Assembly (NCBI GenBank): GCA_009692285.1 | Contig: SHZO01000007.1 | Span: forward strand, 1 to 34,136 | DNA from: Gammaproteobacteria bacterium | GTDB taxonomy: Bacteria; Pseudomonadota; Gammaproteobacteria; Steroidobacterales; Steroidobacteraceae | Direction: 5' to 3' | Length of the DNA: 34,136 nucleotides | Shown: positions 19,606 to 28,896 of the stretch, one piece after another | Numbering within the stretch: the stretch's first letter is position 1 | Layout of the letters: the number at the start of each line of letters is the position of its first letter | Made by a program: the position numbers and the translations under genes | The notes under the pieces: generated by a model | Seen by the model: the letters and a program-made list of their open reading frames with translations, nothing else | The model's database searches: none | What the model was told of the DNA's origin: nothing

Positions 19606-20985
19606 TTAGCGGCGCAGCGAAGTCTCCCCTAAGAATAGACGCTCTACAGCATTAATATGCCGCCGATCTGAGATAAATAAAATAATATGATCATCTGCTT
19701 GTACGATGCTGTCATGGTGAGCCATGAGAACAAGCTCACCACGCACAATGCAGCCAATGGAGGTTCCTTCAGGCAACATGATTTCTTCTATTCGCTTCCC
19801 TACTACTCGAGAACTGCGGCTATCACCGTGAATAATTGCCTCTAGCGCTTCTGTGGCGCCACGCCGTAGCGAATGCACCTTCACTACGTCGCCACGACGA
19901 ACATAGGCTAATAGAGAACCTATAGTAATAGTTGCCGGCGAGATTGCAATATCGATACTACCGTTATGCATTAGTTCCGCATAGGCAGGTTTGTTGATCA
20001 GCGCCATAACCTTTGTAGCACCCAATCGCTTTGAAAGCATAGAGGAGAGCATGTTAGATTCTTCCGAATTAGTTACTGCGACAAATACATCGCACGAGTC
20101 AATATTCTCTTCAATTAATAATTCTTCATCTGTAGAGTCACCTACTAAAACTATTGCACTCTGAAGTTTTTCAGATATTTTCCTCGCTCTATCCGGGTTG
20201 CGTTCGATAACTTTGACTTGGTTACTTTTTTCAAGATTCATTGCCAGAGCTAAACCGATATGACCACCGCCAGCAATAATAATACGCCGTGCTGGCTTTT
20301 CTTCTTTACGCATTTCTGTCATAAAGCCGCGAATATCATCTTTAGCGGCGAGAAAAAATACTTCATCTTGATCTTCGATTACGGTATCACCATTTAATTT
20401 TACAGTACATCCTTTACGGTAAATGGCCACAACACGCGCTTCTGTGTTGGGGATGTGATCTCGTAGCGCACGCAGTGCTTGGCCAACGAGTAAGCCGCCC
20501 TTACGTGCACTTAAACCTACCAAGCGAACGCGCCCATCGGCAAAATCTAGTACTTGTAAGGCGCCTGGGTAACGAATTAAGCGTTCAATATATTCAGTGA
20601 CTAATTGTTCAGGACTGATCCATACATCAACAGAAAGCGCCTCATCGCTAAATAGTGCAGCATGGCGGGTATATTCGGGAGATCGAATGCGTGCAATTTT
20701 GGTCTTTGTTCGGTACAAGGTATAGGCTACCTCACAGGCCAACATATTCACTTCATCAGAGCTGGTGAGCGCAATGAGAATATCTGCCTCGCGAATACCG
20801 GCGTCTTCAAGTACCGTAGGATAGGAGGCATTACCCACAACGGTGCGAATATCGAGCCGATCCTGTAAGTCACGCAGGAGATTTTCGTTGGTATCAATGA
20901 CTGTGACTTCGTTAATTTCTTCACGGGCCAGCTGGTACGCCGCAGTGCGCCCGACTTGTCCTGCGCCAAGAATCAAGATTTTCAT
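19606..20985 (-). CDS. trkA: Trk system potassium transporter TrkA
   Basis: 459 aa; two RCK/TrkA_N modules MKILILGAGQVGRTAAYQLA and RRIIIAGGGHIGLALAMNLE. Confidence 0.97.
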   Translation of the reverse strand: MKILILGAGQVGRTAAYQLAREEINEVTVIDTNENLLRDLQDRLDIRTVVGNASYPTVLEDAGIREADILIALTSSDEVNMLACEVAYTLYRTKTKIARIRSPEYTRHAALFSDEALSVDVWISPEQLVTEYIERLIRYPGALQVLDFADGRVRLVGLSARKGGLLVGQALRALRDHIPNTEARVVAIYRKGCTVKLNGDTVIEDQDEVFFLAAKDDIRGFMTEMRKEEKPARRIIIAGGGHIGLALAMNLEKSNQVKVIERNPDRARKISEKLQSAIVLVGDSTDEELLIEENIDSCDVFVAVTNSEESNMLSSMLSKRLGATKVMALINKPAYAELMHNGSIDIAISPATITIGSLLAYVRRGDVVKVHSLRRGATEALEAIIHGDSRSSRVVGKRIEEIMLPEGTSIGCIVRGELVLMAHHDSIVQADDHIILFISDRRHINAVERLFLGETSLRR

Positions 20986-21062
20986 AAGTCTATATTTTAC
21001 ACGTTCATGGCATTAGGCAACAAGGACACAAAGGGCTCATCTAGAGGTATGATTCATATTCT

Positions 21063-22337
21063 ATGACCAAGCCCATTCATACAAGCAGTGAATTCGCCCG
21101 TGGTTGGAAGGTTCTTTTGGCCTCCTTACTTGGTACCGCCTGTGGCGCATCGCCAATTCCGTATAACACCATTGGTTTTTTTATTGAGCCATTGCAGCGT
21201 GAGTTTGGTTGGTCCCGAGCCGAAATTAGTGTTGGGATTACAATTTATGGTGTACTGGGAGCGCTTTTAGCTCCTTTATTTGGTTGGATGGCAGATCGGT
21301 ACGGTGTACGACGAGTGGCGTTAGGGTCCTTGGCTGCGTTTGGTTTGGTGTTTGCATCTTTTGCAGTTGTCCCGGGATCTTTACTCGGCTTTTACACTCT
21401 GTGGATATTGGTGGGTTTAGTTGGAATTGGTTCGACACCAATTACTTGGTCGCGGGCAATTAATCTTTGGTTTTTTAAGAGCCGAGGCTTAGCACTCGGT
21501 TTAACTTTACTAGGCACAAGCTTAACAGCGATGTTTTTACCGAAACTCACGGTATTCTTAATTCAAAATTACGGGTGGCGTTCAACTTATGGATTAATTG
21601 CTTTATTGCCATTAGGAGTTGCTTTGCCGGTGGGGCTTCTCTGGTTCCGCGAACCGCGTCCTGAGGAGCGACCCGCGGAATTAACTGCAGCCGTTCAGGA
21701 CTCAAGCACGAGTACTCCTCCGGGGGGCCTCTTAGGACGCTCTTTAGCCGAAGCGGTACGCGAACCACGGTTTTGGTTGCTCTGGCTATCTATTGTTTTG
21801 ATCAATATTGCTTATGGCGGCGCACTAGTACATATGCCATCAATGTTAGGTGCTCAAGGGTTCACAAAAGAAGCAGCGACAGTTATGGGGGCATTTGGCC
21901 TATCTATTTTTTTTGGCCGCATCATTACTGGTTTTTTACTAGATCGCATATGGGCTCCGTTAGTGACCTTTCCTATTTTATGTTTACCCGCAATTTCCTG
22001 TTGGATTCTGACCAGTGAGCATGTTTTAAGTTTGCAAATGGCCTTCATCGCCGCATTTCTATTGGGGTTAGCTGGCGGAGCAGAAACGGATTTAATCGCG
22101 TATCTTTCCGGTCGTTACTTTGGTATGGCGCACTATGGTCAAATTTATGGAGTACTTTATATGGCCTTTGGTATTTCTACGGGTATCTCACCTACACTAT
22201 ACGGATGGGTGCGCGACACCACGGGGAGCTATGATGCGATGTTACAAATCGCAACTGTGTTATTTTTAATTGGTGCGTCTCTGATCCTGTTACTCGGACC
22301 TTATCCAGATTTTACTAAAGAGCGCGCTACCACCTAA
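21063..22337 (+). CDS. MFS transporter (OFA/monocarboxylate-like)
   Basis: 424 aa; GWKVLLASLLGTACG, GWMADRYGVRRVAL motif A, WFFKSRGLALGLTLLGTS. Confidence 0.9.
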   Translation: MTKPIHTSSEFARGWKVLLASLLGTACGASPIPYNTIGFFIEPLQREFGWSRAEISVGITIYGVLGALLAPLFGWMADRYGVRRVALGSLAAFGLVFASFAVVPGSLLGFYTLWILVGLVGIGSTPITWSRAINLWFFKSRGLALGLTLLGTSLTAMFLPKLTVFLIQNYGWRSTYGLIALLPLGVALPVGLLWFREPRPEERPAELTAAVQDSSTSTPPGGLLGRSLAEAVREPRFWLLWLSIVLINIAYGGALVHMPSMLGAQGFTKEAATVMGAFGLSIFFGRIITGFLLDRIWAPLVTFPILCLPAISCWILTSEHVLSLQMAFIAAFLLGLAGGAETDLIAYLSGRYFGMAHYGQIYGVLYMAFGISTGISPTLYGWVRDTTGSYDAMLQIATVLFLIGASLILLLGPYPDFTKERATT

Positions 22338-23133
22338 CCCAACCCAACTGCCAAGTGACTAAGATCACGCCGCCGAAAATTATTCGATACCATGCAAATC
22401 CAGCAAAAGAATATTGGGCGACAAATTTTAATAACCAACGAATAGTTACTAGAGCAGATATAAAAGCGACTGCACTAGAGATGATCAAGGCGTCAATCTC
22501 AGTCGTAGATAGAATTGCACGCGCTTTAAATAATTTATAAATTGTAGCAGCCAACAACGTTGGAATAGCTACAAAAAATGAAAACTCAGTTGCAGTATGA
22601 CGACTTAAATTTGTTAGCAAACCACCGAGAATTGTCGCTGCAGCTCGACTGGTACCAGGCACTAGAGCAACAGCTTGAAATAGTCCAATTTTGAGCGCGT
22701 CTATTGGCTTAATTTGATCGATAGTGCAAATTTTTTCTAGATGTACCTTGGTTTCGACCCATAACATCAGGACACCTCCAATTACTAAGGCAAGAGCTAC
22801 AGGAATAGGGGAGAACAAAAAACGTTCAATTTTTTCTCCAAGTATTAGACCTAGACAGGCAAGAGGGAAAAAAGCAATAAAAACATTTGTAACTAAAATT
22901 CTAGAGGCTCGATTATTTTTTAGCGTGCAAGCGGTATTCCATAGTCGTAGTCGATAATGCCAGCAAACAGCTAGGATAGCAGCGCCTTGAATGATGATTA
23001 GCTGTCGGTCAACTGTATTTTCAGTTAGTCCTAATAGAGATTTTGTAAGGATTAGATGACCAGTACTCGAGATTGGGAGGAATTCAGTAATACCTTCCAC
23101 TAATCCCAGTAGAATATTGTTAATAATTTCCAT
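22327..23133 (-). CDS. uppP: Undecaprenyl-diphosphatase (BacA/UppP)
   Basis: 268 aa; GLVEGITEFLPISSTGHLILT and ALVPGTSRAAATILGGLLTNLSRHTATEFSFF catalytic motifs. Confidence 0.96.
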   Translation of the reverse strand: MEIINNILLGLVEGITEFLPISSTGHLILTKSLLGLTENTVDRQLIIIQGAAILAVCWHYRLRLWNTACTLKNNRASRILVTNVFIAFFPLACLGLILGEKIERFLFSPIPVALALVIGGVLMLWVETKVHLEKICTIDQIKPIDALKIGLFQAVALVPGTSRAAATILGGLLTNLSRHTATEFSFFVAIPTLLAATIYKLFKARAILSTTEIDALIISSAVAFISALVTIRWLLKFVAQYSFAGFAWYRIIFGGVILVTWQLGWVRW

Positions 23134-23144
23134 AATTTATAATA

Positions 23145-24455
23145 TTAGTCTTGGATTGATTGGCCGCGAGTTTCAATTACCCAAGGCGTCAGCAGTAGGC
23201 CGATAATCGGCACAAAACCGACTAAAAATAAGGTTTGTAAAACTACAGCAGGATCGCCAGCACCGCGGGCGGCAATAGTTCCGACTAAGAATGGGCCACC
23301 GGCAGCTACTACTCTGCCAATATTGTAGCAAAAACCAGATCCTGTAGCGCGGATTCTGGTGGGGAATAATTCAGGCAAGTAGAAAGTAAAACTACCAAAT
23401 ATTCCAAACACAGAAAGACCTACAAAGAAATACATATAAAGTCTAATTTGTGGATCAAGGTTAAGACCAAAAGTAGTAAGCAATGCGATTGCAGAAGCAG
23501 CAAAATAAATTATGTACATCGGTTTTCGACCTAGTCTTTTAGCAATAGGAATAGTCAGTAAAGTACCAATCAAACCACCTAGATTAAAAAAGGTTGTAGC
23601 TTGAGTCTTCCAAGATTCTACTAAAATACTAGCCTCCACTTTTGTAAGTCCTAAGCGCAGGACTTCTCCTTGTGCCAAAGTGGCTGAGACCACAGGTATA
23701 AATGCATTGCAGCTCCACCACATAAGCAAAGCAATGAAAGTCATAAATAAAGCACTGCGTGTGCGCGGCCATAGCGTAGGGGAAAAAAGTTCTGATAAGC
23801 GAGGAGTGGATGCGGTGGTGGCCACAGCTTGCCAACGCGCAGGTTCTTTAATAAATAAGCGAACGATAAACGCTATAGCAGCGGGCAAAAGGCCACACAA
23901 TAAAACATAACGCCAAGATACCTCAGGCGATCCACTAAACCAATGACCTGCTATCCAAGAATTAACACCAGTTGCTAAAAATAATCCCAGTGGCGCTGAA
24001 GTATATAGTAGAGCACCAGCTTCAACGCGAGACTCTTCAGGTACAACCTCGGCAACCAACGCACTGCCCGCCGCCCATTCCCCTCCGATGCCTAAACTGG
24101 CAATGAAACGACACAAAATAAGTTGAGGCATACTAGTTACGAAAGCACAGGCAGCCGTGCCTACAGCGTAAAGTACCATTGTAAACATCAAAACCCTACG
24201 GCGCCCATATCGATCTGCAATCGGCCCAAAGATTACACCACCTATTGCCCAACCAATTAAAAATAAAGCGGTAAGTGTTCCAGTCCAAAATAGCGTTGCA
24301 GTTTTTGCAGCTGTCGTACCAATTGCAATACCGAGTAGCGTGGGCACGGCATTCGGAGCAACGTAATTAAAAAGAAGACTATCAAAGACATCGAAACCCC
24401 AACCAAGCCACGCGGCAGCGAGAACGGTCCATTGGTAACGTGAGAGTTTTAGCAT
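23145..24455 (-). CDS. MFS transporter (sugar-porter/SHS or AAHS-like)
   Basis: 436 aa; GWGFDVFDSLLFNYVAP, GPIADRYGRRRVLMFTM, SLGIGGEWAAGSALVAEVVPEESR. Confidence 0.9.
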   Translation of the reverse strand: MLKLSRYQWTVLAAAWLGWGFDVFDSLLFNYVAPNAVPTLLGIAIGTTAAKTATLFWTGTLTALFLIGWAIGGVIFGPIADRYGRRRVLMFTMVLYAVGTAACAFVTSMPQLILCRFIASLGIGGEWAAGSALVAEVVPEESRVEAGALLYTSAPLGLFLATGVNSWIAGHWFSGSPEVSWRYVLLCGLLPAAIAFIVRLFIKEPARWQAVATTASTPRLSELFSPTLWPRTRSALFMTFIALLMWWSCNAFIPVVSATLAQGEVLRLGLTKVEASILVESWKTQATTFFNLGGLIGTLLTIPIAKRLGRKPMYIIYFAASAIALLTTFGLNLDPQIRLYMYFFVGLSVFGIFGSFTFYLPELFPTRIRATGSGFCYNIGRVVAAGGPFLVGTIAARGAGDPAVVLQTLFLVGFVPIIGLLLTPWVIETRGQSIQD

Positions 24456-24484
24456 AGTTAATTTAGTCTTTAGAATAAATAAAT

Positions 24485-25309
24485 TTAATAGCGATTTAAA
24501 TTAATTGTAGTGCGTAGCTCGAGAGTTGCTGAACGGGCAGCATCTGCAAAGTCTGCTCCTGAACTTGAGTAAATAATTCCACGCGATGAGTTGATTACAA
24601 TTCCGCGTCCATTTTTTGTTTGTCCGTTTTTTACCGCAAGCGCAATATCGCCCCCTTGTGCCCCGACGCCAGGCACAAGAAACGTCATCTCACCGGTGCG
24701 CGCCCTGATGTCAGCTAACTCGGTTGGATGAGTAGCACCAACTACCAACAAGCAATTGCCGTTCTTGTTCCAACGCTCGGCTACATGCTCAGCTACAATC
24801 TGGTAGAGTTTTTTCCCTTCGACTACTAGGTTTTGGAATTCATGTGCTCCAGCATTAGAGGTACGGCACAGCACGACAATACCTTTGTTGGCATATTCCA
24901 AAAACGGCTCAGCAGCATCAAAACCTAAATAAGGATTGATGGTCACTGCATCTGCGCCATAGCGTTCAAACGCTTCATATGCATATTTCTTAGCTGTATT
25001 GCCAATATCACCACGTTTAGAGTCGAGAATAATTGGAATGGTAGGGGCACGTTGCCTGATATAGGTAATTGTTTCCATCAACTGATCTTCAGCTCCGAGC
25101 GCCGCATAGTGAGCAATTTGAGGCTTGTAGGCGCAGACTAAATCTGCTGTAGCCTCTATAATCTCACGGTTAAATTTAAAGATTGCGCGAGGATGTTTTT
25201 TAATAGCTGATGGAAAGTGTTCTGGCTCTGGATCTAAACCCACACAGACTAAAGAGTTCTGCGCTGTTATCGCCCGATCAAGCAGTTCGGAGAAGTTAAT
25301 ATGGCTCAT
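24485..25309 (-). CDS. pyrF: Orotidine-5'-phosphate decarboxylase, type 2 subfamily
   Basis: 274 aa; LVCVGLDPEPEHFP, FKFNREIIEATADLVCAYKPQ, ILDSKRGDIGNTAKKYA. Confidence 0.94.
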   Translation of the reverse strand: MSHINFSELLDRAITAQNSLVCVGLDPEPEHFPSAIKKHPRAIFKFNREIIEATADLVCAYKPQIAHYAALGAEDQLMETITYIRQRAPTIPIILDSKRGDIGNTAKKYAYEAFERYGADAVTINPYLGFDAAEPFLEYANKGIVVLCRTSNAGAHEFQNLVVEGKKLYQIVAEHVAERWNKNGNCLLVVGATHPTELADIRARTGEMTFLVPGVGAQGGDIALAVKNGQTKNGRGIVINSSRGIIYSSSGADFADAARSATLELRTTINLNRY

Positions 25310-25363
25310 TTGATAAGCAGTGTAGCGCAGGCGCCGGCGTAACGCGCACAGAATAATCTTCTC

Positions 25364-27574
25364 TCAAGCAGATGAAAGATTTGCATATTGCAACATTAGC
25401 CACTTTGCGCCAGCACTCTCAAAATTAACCTGTACTCGGGCATTAGGCCCTTGTCCTTCAATACTTAATATAAATCCGTAACCGAACTTAGCATGTTTTA
25501 CTTGGGCTCCTAAACGAAGTCCTGGAGCTATGGGGTCATCACGTAGACCATGAGCGATATTTGTATGGCCTTTATTTTGAGGAAAATTAGTACTGAAGCC
25601 CCCACCGTAACTACTGCGGTTACTGTGCATGCGGGGCCTGACTTCTTCTATTAATTCCTCAGGTATCTCTTTAATAAATCGAGAAGGTTGCCCATAACTA
25701 TCCATACCATGTAAACGACGTTGTTCTGCATAGGTTAAATACAAGTGTTGCATAGCGCGGGTTGTACCAACATAAGCTAATCGGCGTTCTTCTTCTAAGC
25801 TATCGAGATCATGGAGTGAGCGCTGATGTGGGAATAGACCATCTTCGAGCCCGCCCAAGAATACCACTGGAAACTCCAGTCCCTTGGCAGTGTGCAGCGT
25901 CATCATTTGAACGCAATCTTCCCAGGCTTCTGCTTGTCCCGCACCCGATTCGAGTACGGCATGAGCCAAGAAAGACTCGAGAGCGGGCATGGGCTCTCCA
26001 TCAGATGTTTCGGGCTCAAACCCGCGTGCAGCTGATACAAGTTCAAGTAAGTTCTCTACACGCACCTCTCCTCGATCACCTTTATCTTTACGGTGATGTT
26101 CTAGCAACCCACTTGCATTTAAAACCTGGTCAACTATTTCGTGTAAATCCAGATCTTGGGTATCGTTGCTCAGGCGGTCGATTAAGTGCATAAACGCATG
26201 TGTGGCAGCTGAAGCTTTAGCTCCGAGTGTGCCAGCAGCAACAACTGAAACTGCTGCGCCCCACAGCGAGCTATTAAAGACACGCGCTTGTTCACGTAGG
26301 ATCGCAAGGCTTTTAGCGCCTATTCCACGAGTTGGTAAATTTATAATTCTTTCAAAAGAGGTGTCATCGTTACGGTTAGAGACTAAGCGTAAATATGCTA
26401 AAGCATCTTTAATTTCGGCTCGCTCAAAAAATCTTAATCCTCCATATACTTTATAAGGAATACGAGCAGAGATAAATGCTTCCTCAAAGACACGTGATTG
26501 AGCATTAGATCTATATAGAACTGCAATTTCGTTGCGTTTTCCACCATTAGCAGACCATTCTTTTATTCTTTGTAATATAAAGTCAGCTTCATCACGCTCA
26601 TTAAAAGCAGCATACAGCTTTATTAATTCTCCGCGTTCGCCGCTAGTCCAAAGATTTTTTCCCAAGCGCCCACTATTATGAGAAATTAAAGCATTAGCTG
26701 CCTCGAGTATTGTTGCAGTAGATCGATAGTTTTGCTCCAAACGTACTAATTTTGCTTGAGGCCAATCACGTCTAAAGGTTTGTAAATTTTCAACTTTTGC
26801 GCCACGCCAACGGTAGATGGATTGATCATCATCGCCTACAGCAAATGGCGAACCTTCTGAGCCAACTAGAAATTTCATCCATGCATATTGGATAGTATTA
26901 GTATCTTGAAATTCATCAATTAAGATATGTTTGAAGCGCCGCCGGTAATGCCCAAGTAATTCAGTGTGGTCACGCCATAATTCAAATGCACGAAGTAGCA
27001 ACTCTGCAAAATCAACGACGCCAGCACGTTGGCATGCTTCATCATAGTCTTGGTAAAGTTTAATAAGCTGGCGTCGCGTCGGATCGTTAGCATCCTTTAA
27101 GGTTTTAGGACGCATGCCTTCGTCTTTATTTTGGTTGATGAAATATTGTATATCACGAGGAACCCAGCGTGTGTCATCTAACCCTTGCGCCTTGAGTATC
27201 TTTTTTATTAAGCGTAATTGATCATCTCCATCTAAAATTTGAAATCCTTGTGCGAGATTGGCTTCTCGCCAGTGCAGGCGTAATAATCGGTGAGCTATGC
27301 CATGGAAGGTGCCAATCCAAAGAGCTGCCCCAGGCATACCCAGTAAACTTTCAATACGACCACGCATTTCGCCAGAAGCTTTATTAGTAAATGTTACTGC
27401 TAAAATACTATATGGGGTTGCATTTTCTGCTTGTACTAACCAAGCAATACGATGAGTGAGTACGCGAGTTTTTCCACTACCAGCGCCTGCTAGTACTAAA
27501 ACCGCACCTAAAGGTGCGGTTACAGCTTCGCGCTGAGCGTCATTTAAAGGGCTCAGAATGTGTGAAATATCCAT
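25364..27574 (-). CDS. uvrD: DNA helicase II (UvrD)
   Basis: 736 aa; LNDAQREAVTAPLGAVLVLAGAGSGKTRVLTHRIAWL, ILIDEFQDTNTIQYAWMKFLVG, VGDDDQSIYRWRGAKVENL, MTLHTAKGLEFPVVFLGGLEDGLFPHQRS. Confidence 0.96.
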   Translation of the reverse strand: MDISHILSPLNDAQREAVTAPLGAVLVLAGAGSGKTRVLTHRIAWLVQAENATPYSILAVTFTNKASGEMRGRIESLLGMPGAALWIGTFHGIAHRLLRLHWREANLAQGFQILDGDDQLRLIKKILKAQGLDDTRWVPRDIQYFINQNKDEGMRPKTLKDANDPTRRQLIKLYQDYDEACQRAGVVDFAELLLRAFELWRDHTELLGHYRRRFKHILIDEFQDTNTIQYAWMKFLVGSEGSPFAVGDDDQSIYRWRGAKVENLQTFRRDWPQAKLVRLEQNYRSTATILEAANALISHNSGRLGKNLWTSGERGELIKLYAAFNERDEADFILQRIKEWSANGGKRNEIAVLYRSNAQSRVFEEAFISARIPYKVYGGLRFFERAEIKDALAYLRLVSNRNDDTSFERIINLPTRGIGAKSLAILREQARVFNSSLWGAAVSVVAAGTLGAKASAATHAFMHLIDRLSNDTQDLDLHEIVDQVLNASGLLEHHRKDKGDRGEVRVENLLELVSAARGFEPETSDGEPMPALESFLAHAVLESGAGQAEAWEDCVQMMTLHTAKGLEFPVVFLGGLEDGLFPHQRSLHDLDSLEEERRLAYVGTTRAMQHLYLTYAEQRRLHGMDSYGQPSRFIKEIPEELIEEVRPRMHSNRSSYGGGFSTNFPQNKGHTNIAHGLRDDPIAPGLRLGAQVKHAKFGYGFILSIEGQGPNARVQVNFESAGAKWLMLQYANLSSA

Positions 27575-27635
27575 GGGCTCAATCTGAGTGCTTTAGTATG
27601 AATTATTAAATGTAACACAGGATCGTTGAGCCCAT
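27573..27635. repeat. 10-bp perfect inverted repeat ATGGGCTCAA(27573-27582)...TTGAGCCCAT(27626-27635), 43-bp spacer
   Basis: Read directly; the proximal arm covers the uvrD start codon. Confidence 0.85.
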
Positions 27636-27743
27636 AAGTCATGAAAGGTCATTAAGTTATTCATGAAGGGCTAATTATCTTAGAAGTAACTATACATATA
27701 ACTAGATCTGCATTTGCCCTAGAGCATATAAAAGCGAAGAAAG

Positions 27744-27749
27744 TATAAT
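27744..27749 (+). promoter_or_regulatory. putative -10 TATAAT upstream of the VOC gene
   Basis: Exact TATAAT about 180 bp upstream of the GTG start; no clear -35. Confidence 0.35.
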
Positions 27750-27763
27750 GGAAAATACACTTG

Positions 27764-27801
27764 GAGCACTATACTGGAACTATGATCATACCAGTGTGCT
27801 C
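27764..27801 (+). other. hairpin in the putative VOC leader: GAGCAC-TAT-ACTGG / CCAGT-GTGCTC, loop contains palindrome TATGATCATA
   Basis: 11 paired bases with a 3-nt bulge; starts about 14 nt after the TATAAT. Confidence 0.55.
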
Positions 27802-27930
27802 ATTACGCTTGATCTTCCGTCTTACTAGGGGGCTATTTAGTACTATGCGTTACTTCTTATTAGTCGCGTAGATCGTAGCTCACTAACAACCATTCCTTCA
27901 CGCCCACAAATTAGTCAGGAGCCTTCCATC

Positions 27931-28896
27931 GTGCCATTGATTACTGCTAATCCTAAGGCTTATGCCTATATTGTCGTAAGTGTTTCTGATATGGAACAAG
28001 CACTAGCTTTATGGGTTCAACGCTTTGGCATGCAAGTGGTTGTACGTCGTGAGGGGTTAGATGCTGGCCTTGCTCGAGTGTGGGGCATCGATGAACACGA
28101 CATTATGGATCAAGCTTTATTGTTAACTCCAGGCATGCAGCAAGGGGGAGTTCATTTAGTCCAATTTAGAATTCCTGGGGCTGTTGTTCGTGAAGATGCA
28201 GCTACAACTGATCTAGTACTAAAGAGCATAGATATTTCTGTGCAAGATATTCATGCTCGCTTTGCAGAGCTCGAATCTGCAGGGTATAAATTTCGCTCAA
28301 AGATTGGTCGTTTTGAAACAGATAGTGTGGTAGTTAATGAAGTTCATTTGCCAGGACCAGATGGTATAAATTTAGTATTTTTGGAGCAACCGGGGAAAGC
28401 TGAACTTGTAAGCGATAAAGGCTATGGTGTTGCACCACAGATCGTAGCAACATCACCAGACAACTCACGTGAAAAAGCATTCTTTGAGCAGGTTATGGGT
28501 TTAGATGAGACATCTTATCATCGTTTCAGTGGTCCTGAAGTTGAGCATACAATTGGTTTGCCTGCAGGCGCTGCATTAGATATTCGTATTTTTGGTGATT
28601 TAAGTTATGACTACGGCCGCCTAGAAATTGTGCAGTATGAAGGCGCCAAAAGTGCAGACTTATACCCGCGTACTAAGCCCCCAGCACGCGGGTTATTATC
28701 CGTTACATTCTTTGTTCCAAATATTGCTGCGATCTTAGCTCGTGCGCGTAGCAGTAGTCCTGGTGCTGCAGCTATGCGTACTGCGCCTGTAGATCACGAG
28801 GTAACTAACACTATCTTCGGTCGAGCTCATATGATAACTCTAACTACTCCGGCAGGCCTACGGATTGATTTACTTCAGCAGCCTACTCACCATTGA
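27931..28896 (+). CDS. VOC (glyoxalase/bleomycin resistance) superfamily protein, two modules
   Basis: 321 aa; module 1 AYIVVSVSDMEQALALWVQRFGMQVVVRREG, module 2 PQIVATSPDNSREKAFFEQVMGLDE; GTG start with AGGAG upstream. Confidence 0.82.
   Translation: MPLITANPKAYAYIVVSVSDMEQALALWVQRFGMQVVVRREGLDAGLARVWGIDEHDIMDQALLLTPGMQQGGVHLVQFRIPGAVVREDAATTDLVLKSIDISVQDIHARFAELESAGYKFRSKIGRFETDSVVVNEVHLPGPDGINLVFLEQPGKAELVSDKGYGVAPQIVATSPDNSREKAFFEQVMGLDETSYHRFSGPEVEHTIGLPAGAALDIRIFGDLSYDYGRLEIVQYEGAKSADLYPRTKPPARGLLSVTFFVPNIAAILARARSSSPGAAAMRTAPVDHEVTNTIFGRAHMITLTTPAGLRIDLLQQPTHH

Noticed and set aside
25762-26193. 143-aa ORF on plus strand antisense to uvrD
   Set aside because: Lies wholly opposite a strongly supported uvrD coding region; no recognisable protein character. 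Likely a shadow ORF.
28456-28470. CACGTGAAAAA in the VOC gene as a third parS
   Set aside because: Only one half-site matches; the left half (CAACT) does not match TGTTT/TGTTC.
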